Shown here: piece after piece, positions 1-10,329 of the stretch
How positions within the stretch are numbered: position 1 is the first letter of the stretch
How the letters are laid out: each line of letters opens with the position of its first letter
Source: Pseudomonas baetica
GTDB taxonomy: Bacteria; Pseudomonadota; Gammaproteobacteria; Pseudomonadales; Pseudomonadaceae
Assembly (NCBI RefSeq): GCF_019733355.1
Contig: NZ_JAIHLQ010000008.1
Coordinates: forward strand, 1 to 64,000
Reading direction: 5' to 3'
DNA length: 64,000 bases
The notes under the pieces: generated by a model
Told to the model about the DNA's origin: nothing
The model's input: the letters and a program-made list of their open reading frames with translations, nothing else
The model's database searches: none
Translations under genes and position numbers: made by a program

Positions 1-117
1 AGATTGCGGTGTGTGAAGACGAAACGAACCGAAAGTTCGATGTTCACAAAACACCGACAGCTGTCACATACCCAATTTGCTGAAGCGAGGCCAACAGGCC
101 ACGAGTCAGTACCCGAA
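1..117 (+). other. 23S-5S rRNA spacer
   Basis: Sequence directly ahead of the 5S gene. Its content (AT-balanced, no reading frame with a ribosome site) fits the spacer between the 23S 3' end and 5S in Pseudomonas rRNA operons. The 23S gene itself is outside the window or ends at its very edge. Confidence 0.6.
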
Positions 118-237
118 TTTCTTGACGACCATAGAGCGTTGGAACCACCTGATCCCATCCCGAACTCAGCAGTGAAACGATGCATCGCCGATGGTAGTGT
201 GGGGTTTCCCCATGTGAGAGTAGGTCATCGTCAAGAT
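118..237 (+). rRNA. rrf: 5S ribosomal RNA
   Basis: About 120 nt with all hallmarks of a gammaproteobacterial 5S: the terminal helix pairs CTTGACGA (121-128) with TCGTCAAG (227-234). The conserved core includes CCGAACTCAG and GATGGTAGTGTGGGG. It is followed by a strong rRNA-operon terminator. Exact ends are set by comparison with remembered Pseudomonas 5S genes and could shift by a few bases. Confidence 0.95.
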
Positions 238-246
238 TAAATTCCG

Positions 247-282
247 AAACCCCAATTGCGAAAGCAGTTGGGGTTTTGTTTT
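247..282 (+). terminator. rRNA operon terminator
   Basis: Thirteen-base stem AAACCCCAATTGC / GCAGTTGGGGTTT with a GAAA tetraloop (260-263), followed by TGTTTT. It directly follows 5S and separates the rRNA operon from recC. Confidence 0.9.
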
Positions 283-390
283 GCCCGCAGGAAAGTTCTT
301 ACAGCCTGTAGGGCCTTCTTCCGGCTGTCACAACCTGCCGACAGTGCTAAGGTTCTGCCCTGGCTTTTGTACTTTCCCAAGGAAGCTTTT

Positions 391-3300
391 ATGCCGGACG
401 CCCAGTCCCTCAACGCTGCATTCATGGTGGTTCAGAGCAATAGCCTGGACGAACTGCGCAGCCTGGTGGTCAGCATAATGCGGCGCTATCCACTGGCCCC
501 CCTGGAAAACGAAATTGCTCTGGTCCAGAGCAACGGTATTGCCCAGTGGCTCAAATTGGCCTTGGCCGAAGATCCTGAAGATGATGACCTCGGCGGCTGC
601 GGTATCGCCGCAGCGATTGATGTGCAATTGCCTGGCAGTTTCATGTGGCAGCTCTACCGTATGGTCTTGGGCCGAGATGAAATTCCTGCCAAATCCCTGC
701 TTGATAAAGCTCCGCTGACCTGGCGGCTCATGCGCCTGCTACCTCAGGTCATCGACCGTCCGCATTTTGAACCACTGCAACGCTTTCTCACCCACGACAC
801 CGACTTGCGTAAGCGCTATCAGTTATCCGAGCGTCTGGCGGATCTCTTTGACCAGTACCAGGTGTATCGGGCCGACTGGCTGGAGGATTGGGCTGAGGGA
901 CGGCATCAATTGCGTAACGTCAGAGGCGAAGTAAAACCACTGCCGCCTACCAGTTGTTGGCAGGCTGAGTTGTGGCGTGCATTGCTGGATGACGTAGGAA
1001 CGCTGGGCATGGCTCAAAGCCGTGCCGGTGTTCATCAGCGATTTATCGAACGCATCAATACGATTGAAGAAGCCCCCAAAGGGATCCCTTCGCGAGTGAT
1101 CGTTTTCGGGATTTCTTCCTTGCCAGCACAAGTGCTTGAAGCGCTGGCAGGGCTCGCACGTTTCAGTCAGGTTCTACTGTGTGTACACAACCCATGTCGA
1201 CATCACTGGGCCGATATCGTCGCTGATAAGGACTTACTGCGTCACCAATACAAGCGCCAGTCCCGCAAGAACGGTATGCCCGTGGTTCTGGATCAGGAAA
1301 CACTGCACCAACATGCCCACCCGCTGCTGGCCGCATGGGGCAAACAAGGTCGTGATTACATCAACTTGCTCGACAGCTATGACGATCCGAATAGCTATCG
1401 CGCAGCTTTTCGCGACGGGCGTATCGATCTGTTCAGTGAGACCCGGCCAGAGAATCTGCTTAATCAACTACAGGACGACATCCTGGAACTGCGGCCACTC
1501 AATGAGACACGCGAGCACTGGTCTGCTGTTGATCTGAATGAAGATCGGTCGATCCGTTTTCACATTGCCCACAGCGCCCAACGCGAAGTTGAAATCCTCC
1601 ATGACCAGCTATTGGCACGCTTCAGTGCCAACCCGGATTTACGGCCGCGCGATGTAATTGTGATGGTGCCGGACATCGACAGCTATGCCCCGCATATCCG
1701 TGCAGTGTTTGGTCAGCTTGATCGACATGATCCACGTTTCATCCCATTTACCTTGGCGGACCAGGGCCAGCGTGGTCGAGATCCATTGCTGATCGCCGTC
1801 GAGCATCTACTCAAACTGCCTGACAGCCGCTTCCCGGTCAGCGAAATTCTCGACCTGCTTGACGTTCCAGCATTACGTGCGCGTTTCGGTATGGAGGAGC
1901 GCGATTTACCGACGCTGCATCGCTGGATCGAAGGCGCCGGCGTGCGCTGGGGAATGAACGCCGAACAACGTGCCGGACTAGGTTTGCCGGACGAACTGGA
2001 GCAGAACAGCTGGCATTTCGGCTTGCGGCGAATGTTGCTGGGCTATGCCGTAGGCAGCGCCAATGCCTGTGCGGGTATCGAGCCCTACGACGAAATCGGC
2101 GGATTGGATGCCGCACTGATCGGGCCATTGGTTGCCTTGCTCGATGCACTGGAACTCGCTCATCAGGAACTCACGCAACCGGCTCAACCCAACGTGTGGG
2201 GTCATCGCTTGCAGGCGCTGATGCAGTTGTTCTTCAAGGCCAGCAACGAGCACGATGACTACCTGCTCACCCAGTTGGAAGAGCTTCGTGAAACCTGGCT
2301 GGAGACCTGCGAGGCTGTGGGCCTGAAAGATGAATTGCCGCTGACCGTGGTTCGCGAGGCCTGGCTCGCTGGACTGGATCAGGGCCGACTGTCCCAACGC
2401 TTTCTCGCCGGTGCAGTGAATTTTTGTACGTTGATGCCCATGCGTGCCATTCCCTTCAAACTCGTCTGTTTGTTGGGGATGAACGATGGCGATTACCCCC
2501 GCGCACAACCGCCGCTCGATTTCGATCTTATGGGCAGCGATTACCGTCCGGGAGATCGTTCCCGGCGCGAGGATGATCGCTATCTTTTGCTCGAGGCGCT
2601 GCTGTCTGCCCGTCATCAGCTCTACATCAGTTGGGTCGGCCGCAGCATTCGTGACAACAGTGAGCGGCCGGCTTCGGTGCTGATCGGCCAGTTGCGCGAT
2701 CACCTTGCCAGCGGTTGGCGATTAGTCGACGAAAGTCAGGATTTATTGCATGCCATGACCGAGGAGCATCCGCTGCAACCGTTCAGTGCGCGCTATTTTC
2801 ATGAGGGCGATCAACTGTTCAGCTATGCCAGCGAATGGCAGGTATTGCATCAACATCAGGCGCCCAAAAACGAGGTGGAGTTGCTCGCTCCGTTTGTTCA
2901 AGAAGAGCCGCTGAGCCTTGCCCTGCTGCAGGACTTCTTGCGTAACCCCGTTCGACACTTTTTCACCCAGCGCCTCAAGGTGTATTTCGAAGCCGCCGAA
3001 GCGCCGCTCGCCGACGAAGAGCCTTTTGTCTTGGACGCGTTGCAGCGATATACGCTCAGCGACAGCTTGCTCGAAGCTGCGCTCAGACAGCCGGATAATG
3101 TCGAGCAAGCGCTCGCGGCTCAAGCCCGACGTTTGCAAAACAGCGGACTTCTACCCATGGCCGGTTTTGGTGAATGTCTTCAACGTGAGTTGATCGAGCC
3201 GTTGCCCGATCTGTTGCAGCGCTATCAACAGTTGCTGACGTTATGGCCGACACCGTTGACCAGTGCGATCCCGATCTCTATGGCACTACAGGGCTTACGC

Positions 3301-3843
3301 CTTGAAGGTTGGCTTTCGGGCTTGCATCAACGTGCCGACGGTGGCGTGTTGTCAGTCACGACCATCCCCAACAGCATCGGCTCGATCAAGAACCGCAAAT
3401 GGCATCGACTGACCAAACCTTGGGTTAATCACTTGGTCGCCTGCGCCAGCAGACTTTCGATGACCACGGCGTTGGTGGCCAGCGATGACACCTTGCTGCT
3501 CGAACCGATGGAGCCAGACAAAGCTGTTCGTTTCCTTGGGGATCTTCTTCTCGCCTGGCAGGCTGGAATGCGTCAACCATTGCCGATCGCGGTAAAGACC
3601 GCGTTCGCCTGGTTATCACAGACTGATCCGCTCAAGGCTGAAGCCGCGGCGCGTAAAGCCTATGAGGGTGATGGCCAAACCAGTGAGGGCGAGCGCCGCG
3701 AAAGCCCGGCGCTGTCACGGCAATATGCCGACTTTGATGCATTACTTGCAGACGAGACGTTCTCCGGTTGGTGCGATACCTTGTATCGGCCTTTGCTTGA
3801 AGCGCCCTGGCGTTCGTTGTCCAGCGAAGGAACTCGGTCATGA
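391..3843 (+). CDS. recC: Exodeoxyribonuclease V subunit gamma (RecC)
   Basis: About 1150 aa. RecC is the Chi-recognition and scaffold subunit of the RecBCD helicase-nuclease that processes double-strand ends for RecA. The protein is recognised from its overall sequence (for example the VMVPDIDSYAPHI and LLGMNDGDYPR stretches) and from being the first gene of a recC-recB-recD operon. The frame is open further upstream, but ATG 391 has an AAGGAAG ribosome site a few bases before it and gives the family's usual start; longer versions would run into the rRNA terminator. The stop codon overlaps the recB start by 4 bp (ATGA), suggesting translational coupling. No truncation seen. Confidence 0.95.
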   Translation: MPDAQSLNAAFMVVQSNSLDELRSLVVSIMRRYPLAPLENEIALVQSNGIAQWLKLALAEDPEDDDLGGCGIAAAIDVQLPGSFMWQLYRMVLGRDEIPAKSLLDKAPLTWRLMRLLPQVIDRPHFEPLQRFLTHDTDLRKRYQLSERLADLFDQYQVYRADWLEDWAEGRHQLRNVRGEVKPLPPTSCWQAELWRALLDDVGTLGMAQSRAGVHQRFIERINTIEEAPKGIPSRVIVFGISSLPAQVLEALAGLARFSQVLLCVHNPCRHHWADIVADKDLLRHQYKRQSRKNGMPVVLDQETLHQHAHPLLAAWGKQGRDYINLLDSYDDPNSYRAAFRDGRIDLFSETRPENLLNQLQDDILELRPLNETREHWSAVDLNEDRSIRFHIAHSAQREVEILHDQLLARFSANPDLRPRDVIVMVPDIDSYAPHIRAVFGQLDRHDPRFIPFTLADQGQRGRDPLLIAVEHLLKLPDSRFPVSEILDLLDVPALRARFGMEERDLPTLHRWIEGAGVRWGMNAEQRAGLGLPDELEQNSWHFGLRRMLLGYAVGSANACAGIEPYDEIGGLDAALIGPLVALLDALELAHQELTQPAQPNVWGHRLQALMQLFFKASNEHDDYLLTQLEELRETWLETCEAVGLKDELPLTVVREAWLAGLDQGRLSQRFLAGAVNFCTLMPMRAIPFKLVCLLGMNDGDYPRAQPPLDFDLMGSDYRPGDRSRREDDRYLLLEALLSARHQLYISWVGRSIRDNSERPASVLIGQLRDHLASGWRLVDESQDLLHAMTEEHPLQPFSARYFHEGDQLFSYASEWQVLHQHQAPKNEVELLAPFVQEEPLSLALLQDFLRNPVRHFFTQRLKVYFEAAEAPLADEEPFVLDALQRYTLSDSLLEAALRQPDNVEQALAAQARRLQNSGLLPMAGFGECLQRELIEPLPDLLQRYQQLLTLWPTPLTSAIPISMALQGLRLEGWLSGLHQRADGGVLSVTTIPNSIGSIKNRKWHRLTKPWVNHLVACASRLSMTTALVASDDTLLLEPMEPDKAVRFLGDLLLAWQAGMRQPLPIAVKTAFAWLSQTDPLKAEAAARKAYEGDGQTSEGERRESPALSRQYADFDALLADETFSGWCDTLYRPLLEAPWRSLSSEGTRS

Positions 3844-6800
3844 GCAAGAAGATACCGCTGGCTCTGGCATTCCCATTACGTGGTAGCCAGTTGATCGAAG
3901 CCAGTGCCGGCACCGGTAAAACCTTCACTATTTCTGCGCTGTATCTGCGTCTGATTCTGGGCCATGGCGGCGAATCGAATGGCTTTGCCCGAGAACTGTT
4001 GCCACCGCAGATTCTTGTGGTGACGTTCACCGATGCTGCCACGAAAGAGTTGCGCGAGCGGATTCGCACTCGCCTTTCCGAGGCCGCGCGCTTCTTCAGA
4101 GACGAGATACCCGCTCCTGACGGATTGATCGCGCAGCTGCGCGAACAATTCGAGTCTCAGCAATGGCCCGGTTGCGCCAACCGTCTCGATATCGCCGCAC
4201 AATGGATGGACGAAGCGGCGGTTTCCACCATTCACAGTTGGTGTCAGCGCATGTTGCGCGAGCACGCTTTCGACAGCGGCAGCCTGTTCACTCAGTCGCT
4301 GGAGACTGATCACAGCGATTTGCTCGGGGAAGTGCTGCGCGATTACTGGCGACTGTTCTGTTATCCGATGCAGGGCGATGCCTTGAATTGGGTTCGCAGC
4401 AATTGGGGTGGGCCTGCTGCGTTGTTGCCTCGGGTGCGTGGCCTGTTCGCCAGTGAACGCGACAGCGACGAAGGCAAGCCCCCGGCGGAGCTGATCGACG
4501 AGTGTCTGCAAGAACGCCGTGCAGCGCTGATCGAACTGAAAATGCCTTGGCGTCAGTGGGCCGACGAGTTACTCGCCATCTGTCATCAGGGCGTCGCGAG
4601 TAAAACCGTCGACGGTCGCAAGATGCAGGCGCGCTACTTTGAACCATGGTTCGAGAAGCTCAAAGCCTGGGCCGAGGACGAGTCCCTCGAGCAGCTCGAC
4701 ATCGGCACCGGATTCACTCGACTGACGCCCGACGGTATGGCTGAGGCCTGGAAAGGCCAGGTCCCCCGTCATCCCGGGCTGGATGCCATGTCGAGCCTCA
4801 AATCCAGTCTCGATGCTTTGCCGACCCCCGACGCCGCCGTTCTGCAACATGCCGCCAAATGGGTAGGTGCGCGTTTTGAGGAAGAGAAGCGTCGCCGCGC
4901 CGAAATGGGCTTCGACGACATGCTATTGCGCCTGGATGCAGCCCTGCAATCTGACGGGGGCGAGCGCCTGGCGACGTTGATCCGCGAACAGTTCCCGGTC
5001 GCGTTGATCGACGAATTCCAGGACACCGATCCGGTGCAGTACCGAATCTTCGAGAGCATTTACCGCATCGAAGAAAACAATCCGGACACCGGTCTGTTTC
5101 TGATCGGCGACCCGAAGCAGGCGATCTACGCGTTCCGCGGTGCGGACATCTACACCTATCTGCGCGCCCGGCTAGCCACGACAGGCCGACTGCATACATT
5201 GGGCACCAATTTCCGTTCAAGCCATGGCATGGTGGACGCGGTCAACCACATATTCGAACGCGCCGAATCCCGAGAGCAGGGACGCGGCGCGTTTTTGTTC
5301 CGGGAGAAAAACGGTGAGAACCCGGTGCCGTTTCAACCTGTCGACTCGCAGGGCCGTAAAGAAAAACTGCAGATTGCCGGGCAAGACGTTGCGGCGCTGA
5401 ATGTCTGGTTATTGTCTTCCGATCAGCCCCTTTCTGGCGTGGTCTATCGTCAGCAGTTGGCATCGGCATGTGCCAGTGAAATCACCGCGTTGCTCAATGG
5501 GGGGCAAACAGGTGTTGCTGGATTCGTACAAGAGGGTAAAGACTTCAAAGGTCTGCGCCCTTCTGACATCGCGATCCTGGTACGTGACGGTAAAGAGGCC
5601 CAGGCTGTGCGCGGCGAACTCGCTGCCCGTGGCGTGCGCAGCGTGTATTTGTCGGACAAGGATTCGGTTTTTGCCGCGCAAGAAGCTCACGACCTGCTTT
5701 CCTGGCTCAAGGCTTGCGCCGAACCGGATGTCGAGCGCTCGCTCAAGGCCGCGCTGGCCTGCATCACCCTGAACCTGCCATTGGCGGAGCTGGAGCGTCT
5801 GAATCAGGACGAACTGGTGTGGGAAACTCGCGTCATGCAGTTCCGTGGCTACCGTGAGCTGTGGCGCAAACAAGGCGTCCTGCCGATGTTGCGACGCCTG
5901 CTGCACGATTTTCATTTGCCACAAACCTTGATGACTCGCAGTGACGGTGAGCGCGTGCTGACCAACCTTTTGCACCTGTCCGAGCTGATGCAGCAAGCCG
6001 CTGCGGAGCTGGATGGTGAGCAAGCGTTGATCCGCCATTTGGCCGAGCTTCTGTCGTTGTCCGGTCAGGCCGGTGAAGAGCAGATTCTGCGTTTGGAAAG
6101 TGATGAGCAACTGGTCAAAGTCGTGACCATTCACAAGTCCAAAGGCCTTGAGTATCCCCTGGTATTTCTGCCCTTCATCTGCTCGGCCAAACCGGTGGAT
6201 GGCAGCCGATTGCCGCTGCATTACCACGATGCATCGGGCAAGGCTCAAGTGAGTTTGAGGCCGACTGCCGAATTGATTACGCAAGCGGACGACGAGCGTC
6301 TGGCCGAGGATCTGCGCTTGCTCTATGTCGCCTTGACCCGTGCGCAACATGCTTGTTGGCTGGGGGTGACGGATCTCAAACGCGGCAATAACAACAGTTC
6401 GGTGCTGCACCTTTCGGCGCTGGGTTACTTGTTGGGTGGCGGAGCATCTCTGGGGGAATCCAATGCGCTGAATCGCTGGCTACAAGAGCTGCAACACGAC
6501 TGCCCGGCAATCAGCACGGGTGAAATGCCCCTGGCCACCGACGAGCATTACCTGCCTCCACGCAATGACGCTGTGCTCAGTGCCACGCTATTGCCCAAGC
6601 GCAAGGCCAGTGAAAACTGGTGGATTGCGTCCTACAGTGCATTGCGCATCAGCGACATTTTGAGTGTGGGCAGTGATGAAGCGCCGGACAGTCCTCAAGC
6701 ACAAAAGCTGTTCGATGATGAACGCCTTGACCCCGATGCTCCGCGAGACATCATTGCCGGCGGCGCGGATATTCATCGTTTCCCTCGTGGTCCCAACCCG

Positions 6801-7529
6801 GGAACGTTCCTCCATGGTCTGCTGGAGTGGGCAGGTGAAGACAGTTTTGCCGTTTCCCGCGAGGCGCTGGAGGATGCGATTGCCCGACGCTGCAATCTTC
6901 GCGGATGGGAAGGCTGGATCATCACCCTGAGTGACTGGCTGCAACATCTGCTCAAATCCCCGTTGCCGATCGCTGGTGGGCAGCCTCCCGTCATTCTTGA
7001 GCAATTGCAGCAGTACCGCGTCGAGATGGAGTTCTGGTTCGCCAGCCATAAAGTCGACGTAGTCAAACTCGACGAACTGGTGCGTCAGTACACCCACAAT
7101 GGCGTGGCACGGGTGGCGGCAGAGCCGGTGCAGCTCAATGGCATGTTCAAAGGTTTCATCGACCTGACCTTTGAACACGATGGTCGTTATTACGTGGCCG
7201 ACTACAAATCCAACTGGCTGGGCGTTGATGACCTGGCCTACACCGCGCAGGCCATGGAGCTGTCGATCCTCGACAACCGCTACGACCTGCAATACGTGTT
7301 GTACCTGTTGGCGTTACATCGTCAGCTCAAGGCTCGCTTGCCAGATTACGATTACGACCGGCATGTCGGCGGCGCGCTGTATCTGTTTCTGCGCGGGACT
7401 CGCGCAGACAGTCGCGGTGTGTATTTTGCCCGTCCGCCCCGTGAATTGATTGAGCGCCTCGACCGGATGTTCCAGGGCAAACCCGAACCCAAGGCCGAAC
7501 CCGCATGGGAACAGGGAGTCCTGCTATGA
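3840..7529 (+). CDS. recB: Exodeoxyribonuclease V subunit beta (RecB)
   Basis: 1229 aa. RecB is the 3'-5' helicase and sole nuclease of RecBCD. The UvrD-type helicase begins with Walker A around residues 20-28 (EASAGTGKT). It has the LIDEFQDTDPVQY motif II, GDPKQAIYAFRGAD, and a late helicase motif VALTRAQHA. The C-terminal RecB nuclease domain keeps the metal-binding set: FIDLTFEHDG followed by VADYKSNW. Full length for the family. Overlaps recC by 4 bp and recD by 4 bp, so the three subunits are translated as one coupled unit. Confidence 0.97.
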   Translation: MSKKIPLALAFPLRGSQLIEASAGTGKTFTISALYLRLILGHGGESNGFARELLPPQILVVTFTDAATKELRERIRTRLSEAARFFRDEIPAPDGLIAQLREQFESQQWPGCANRLDIAAQWMDEAAVSTIHSWCQRMLREHAFDSGSLFTQSLETDHSDLLGEVLRDYWRLFCYPMQGDALNWVRSNWGGPAALLPRVRGLFASERDSDEGKPPAELIDECLQERRAALIELKMPWRQWADELLAICHQGVASKTVDGRKMQARYFEPWFEKLKAWAEDESLEQLDIGTGFTRLTPDGMAEAWKGQVPRHPGLDAMSSLKSSLDALPTPDAAVLQHAAKWVGARFEEEKRRRAEMGFDDMLLRLDAALQSDGGERLATLIREQFPVALIDEFQDTDPVQYRIFESIYRIEENNPDTGLFLIGDPKQAIYAFRGADIYTYLRARLATTGRLHTLGTNFRSSHGMVDAVNHIFERAESREQGRGAFLFREKNGENPVPFQPVDSQGRKEKLQIAGQDVAALNVWLLSSDQPLSGVVYRQQLASACASEITALLNGGQTGVAGFVQEGKDFKGLRPSDIAILVRDGKEAQAVRGELAARGVRSVYLSDKDSVFAAQEAHDLLSWLKACAEPDVERSLKAALACITLNLPLAELERLNQDELVWETRVMQFRGYRELWRKQGVLPMLRRLLHDFHLPQTLMTRSDGERVLTNLLHLSELMQQAAAELDGEQALIRHLAELLSLSGQAGEEQILRLESDEQLVKVVTIHKSKGLEYPLVFLPFICSAKPVDGSRLPLHYHDASGKAQVSLRPTAELITQADDERLAEDLRLLYVALTRAQHACWLGVTDLKRGNNNSSVLHLSALGYLLGGGASLGESNALNRWLQELQHDCPAISTGEMPLATDEHYLPPRNDAVLSATLLPKRKASENWWIASYSALRISDILSVGSDEAPDSPQAQKLFDDERLDPDAPRDIIAGGADIHRFPRGPNPGTFLHGLLEWAGEDSFAVSREALEDAIARRCNLRGWEGWIITLSDWLQHLLKSPLPIAGGQPPVILEQLQQYRVEMEFWFASHKVDVVKLDELVRQYTHNGVARVAAEPVQLNGMFKGFIDLTFEHDGRYYVADYKSNWLGVDDLAYTAQAMELSILDNRYDLQYVLYLLALHRQLKARLPDYDYDRHVGGALYLFLRGTRADSRGVYFARPPRELIERLDRMFQGKPEPKAEPAWEQGVLL

Positions 7530-9631
7530 GCCGCACCTTCGACGATCTGCTGCCGACCCCTTTGACAGCCGACAGCCTGTCCTCGCTCTCGCCTCTGACT
7601 CGTGCTGAAGACTTGCTGTTGCTGCTCAATCGTTGGGTTGAGCGAGGCTGGTTGCGTGCGCTCGACAAGGCATTCGTGGCATTTCTTCACGAGCTTGAGC
7701 CGGATACCGATCCACTGGTGCTGCTCGCTGCGGCACTGACCAGCCATCAGCTCGGGCATGGCCATGTGTGTCTGGATTTGTTTGAAACCCTTAAAGCCCC
7801 GGATTTTGCCCTGTCGCTCCCGCCCGAAGGCGATGTGCAAGGGGGTGTGCTGTTACTGCCCTCGCAACTGCTTGAAACGCTCGATGGTGCCCATTGGTGC
7901 AAGGTTCTGGCGGGCAGCCCCTTGGTAGCCTTGGCGGCTGATAGCAGTGATGCGGCGCAGCAGCGGCCGTTGGTCTTGTCATCAAAGCGGCTGTACCTGC
8001 GACGCTATTGGGCTTACGAGCGCCGTATCGATTCGGCGCTACGCCAACGTCTCGCCCAAGTTGAGGCGACGCCGGGTGATCTGCCGCAGCGACTGGATGA
8101 ACTGTTCGGCTCAGCCAAGCCTGGTGAGGTGATCGACTGGCAGAAACTCGCCTGTGCTCTTGCCACGCGCGGTGCCTTCAGCATTATCACGGGCGGTCCC
8201 GGCACCGGCAAAACCACCACCGTGGTGCGTTTGCTCGCGCTGCTTCAGGCGCCGGCGGTCGAGGCAGGCCTCCCACTGCGCATTCGTCTGGCAGCACCGA
8301 CTGGCAAAGCGGCTGCGCGGTTGACCGAGTCGATCAGTCAGCAAGTACAAACGCTGACAGTCGCCGAAAACGTTCGGGCCAAAATCCCCTGCGACGTCAC
8401 CACGGTGCATCGCTTGCTCGGCAGCCGTCCCGGCACCCGGCACTTCCGGCACCATGCCGGTAACCGCTTGCCATTGGATGTGCTGGTGGTCGATGAAGCG
8501 TCGATGATTGATCTGGAAATGATGGCCAATCTGCTCGACGCGTTGCCGCCGCATGCGCGTCTGGTGTTACTGGGCGACAAGGATCAACTGGCCTCCGTGG
8601 AGGCCGGCGCGGTGCTGGGGGATCTGTGTCGTGATGCCGAGGACGGTTGGTACAGCCCGCAGACCCGGCAATGGCTGGAGTCGGTCAGCGGCGAATCCCT
8701 GGAGGCCGGCGTTTTGCATGAAGACCTCGACGCTTCCCATCCATTGGCCCAGCAAGTGGTCATGTTGCGTCACTCGCGGCGCTTCGGCGAGGGCAGCGGC
8801 ATCGGCCAGCTCGCGCGACGGGTCAATCAGCAGTTACCGGAGGAGGCACGGCAGTTGCTGGCGACGGGGCACTATGACGATGTGTTTTCGTTGCTGCTCA
8901 AGGGCGAGCACGATCACAAACTGGAGCGTCTGCTGCTCGAAGGCCATGGCGATGGCCCGCAAGGTTATCGGCATTATCTGAGTGTGCTGCGCAATCAGCG
9001 TCCACCGCTGGGCAGGCCGCTCGAACATCCGGACTGGATCGACTGGGCCCGTGAAGTCTTGCAGGCGTTCGACGCTTTTCAGCTGTTGTGCGCGGTGCGC
9101 AAAGGGCCGTGGGGTGTTGAAGGCCTCAACCAACGCATCACCGCGGCACTGCTCAAGGCTCGCCTGATCGAGAACGACCAACAATGGTACGAAGGCCGCC
9201 CGGTACTGATGACCCGTAACGACTACGGTCTGGGTTTGATGAACGGTGACATTGGCATCGCACTCAAACTACCGGAACGCGAAGGACCGGACGCTGGAAA
9301 ACCGGTGTTGCGCGTAGCCTTCCCGCGTAATGACGGTCAGGGCGGGGTACGTTTCGTGTTGCCGAGTCGGCTCAATGACGTCGAAACCGTTTACGCCATG
9401 ACCGTGCACAAATCCCAGGGCTCGGAGTTCGCCCACACGGCGCTGATTCTGCCGGATGCCTTGAATCCCGTGTTGACCAAGGAGTTGATCTACACCGGTA
9501 TTACCCGGGCCAAGCACTGGTTCACACTGATCGAACCGCGTATCGGGGTATTTGAGGAGGCGGTACAGCGCAAGGTCAAGCGTCTGAGCGGGCTCATGCT
9601 GGAACTGGAGGAGGGTGCCGCGCCTCTTTGA
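7526..9631 (+). CDS. recD: Exodeoxyribonuclease V subunit alpha (RecD)
   Basis: About 701 aa. RecD is the 5'-3' SF1B motor of RecBCD. Walker A lies near residues 222-230 (TGGPGTGKT), motif II is VVDEASMIDLEM, and the C-terminal motif VI region reads YTGITRAKHWFTLIE. ATG 7526 overlaps the recB stop by 4 bp; a longer in-frame start 21 bp upstream is less likely because of that coupling. It is the last gene of the operon. No clear terminator was seen before yfiR, 120 bp downstream. Confidence 0.96.
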   Translation: MSRTFDDLLPTPLTADSLSSLSPLTRAEDLLLLLNRWVERGWLRALDKAFVAFLHELEPDTDPLVLLAAALTSHQLGHGHVCLDLFETLKAPDFALSLPPEGDVQGGVLLLPSQLLETLDGAHWCKVLAGSPLVALAADSSDAAQQRPLVLSSKRLYLRRYWAYERRIDSALRQRLAQVEATPGDLPQRLDELFGSAKPGEVIDWQKLACALATRGAFSIITGGPGTGKTTTVVRLLALLQAPAVEAGLPLRIRLAAPTGKAAARLTESISQQVQTLTVAENVRAKIPCDVTTVHRLLGSRPGTRHFRHHAGNRLPLDVLVVDEASMIDLEMMANLLDALPPHARLVLLGDKDQLASVEAGAVLGDLCRDAEDGWYSPQTRQWLESVSGESLEAGVLHEDLDASHPLAQQVVMLRHSRRFGEGSGIGQLARRVNQQLPEEARQLLATGHYDDVFSLLLKGEHDHKLERLLLEGHGDGPQGYRHYLSVLRNQRPPLGRPLEHPDWIDWAREVLQAFDAFQLLCAVRKGPWGVEGLNQRITAALLKARLIENDQQWYEGRPVLMTRNDYGLGLMNGDIGIALKLPEREGPDAGKPVLRVAFPRNDGQGGVRFVLPSRLNDVETVYAMTVHKSQGSEFAHTALILPDALNPVLTKELIYTGITRAKHWFTLIEPRIGVFEEAVQRKVKRLSGLMLELEEGAAPL

Positions 9632-9753
9632 AGGTAAACGCAAAGATTTTCGGTAATTTCTGACCAGTCAGTCAGGGGTCGCTGTTTCGCTGGTGATTCA
9701 CCGCTGTGCTATCGTTGCGGCATCATTTCGTTACGATCGAAGAGAATACCTGC

Positions 9754-10329
9754 ATGAAGGTGGCTTTCTGGGCGACAGAGCGCGTGGTTCGCTGCAAGCA
9801 CGTAGTGCTTGTCGGTCTGCTCTGGTTGTTGGCGGGTGTGGCTGTCGCGCAACCGCAAACGCCGACGGGCATGGCTGAGCAGCGTGCCCGTTCTGTCACC
9901 AAGGTCGTTCTTGGCATCCTCAGCTACGCACGCTGGCCAGTGGAACCTGCGCAGTTGCACCTGTGCATCGTCGGCCCCACCGAATACACCGATGACCTGG
10001 TCAAAGGCACCACTCAAGCCACCGGCAGGCCGGTCATTGTGCGTCGCCTGCTGGCCGACAACCCGGCCATCGTCAGTGAATGCGATGCGGTGTACATCGG
10101 CAAACTGACCGCAGATGAACGCAGTCGCCTGTTCACTTCACTGATTGGTCATCCGGTGTTGAGCATCAGCGAAGGCGACGATCAGTGCACGGTCGGCAGC
10201 CTGTTCTGCCTGCGGGTGGGCGACGATCAGGTAGCCTTCGAAGTCAATCTCGACTCCGTTGCCCGTAGCGGCGTGCGCATTCATCCAAGCGTGTTGCAAC
10301 TGTCCCGTCGCAAACCGGCGGCGCCATGA
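9754..10329 (+). CDS. yfiR: YfiR family periplasmic regulator of YfiN
   Basis: About 191 aa with an N-terminal signal peptide (hydrophobic VVLVGLLWLLAGVAVAQ). YfiR is the periplasmic repressor of the membrane diguanylate cyclase YfiN/TpbB. Cysteines in LHLCIVG, SECDAVY and QCTVGSLFC correspond to those known to form redox-sensitive disulfides in the family. The start is placed at ATG 9754 because it gives a normal signal peptide; an upstream ATG at 9706 would add a non-signal extension. Overlaps yfiN by 4 bp, giving the classic yfiR-yfiN-yfiB order. Confidence 0.9.
   Translation: MKVAFWATERVVRCKHVVLVGLLWLLAGVAVAQPQTPTGMAEQRARSVTKVVLGILSYARWPVEPAQLHLCIVGPTEYTDDLVKGTTQATGRPVIVRRLLADNPAIVSECDAVYIGKLTADERSRLFTSLIGHPVLSISEGDDQCTVGSLFCLRVGDDQVAFEVNLDSVARSGVRIHPSVLQLSRRKPAAP

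Noticed and set aside
256..390. 45-codon N-terminal extension of RecC
   Set aside because: It would begin inside the rRNA terminator hairpin; ATG 391 has a proper ribosome site.
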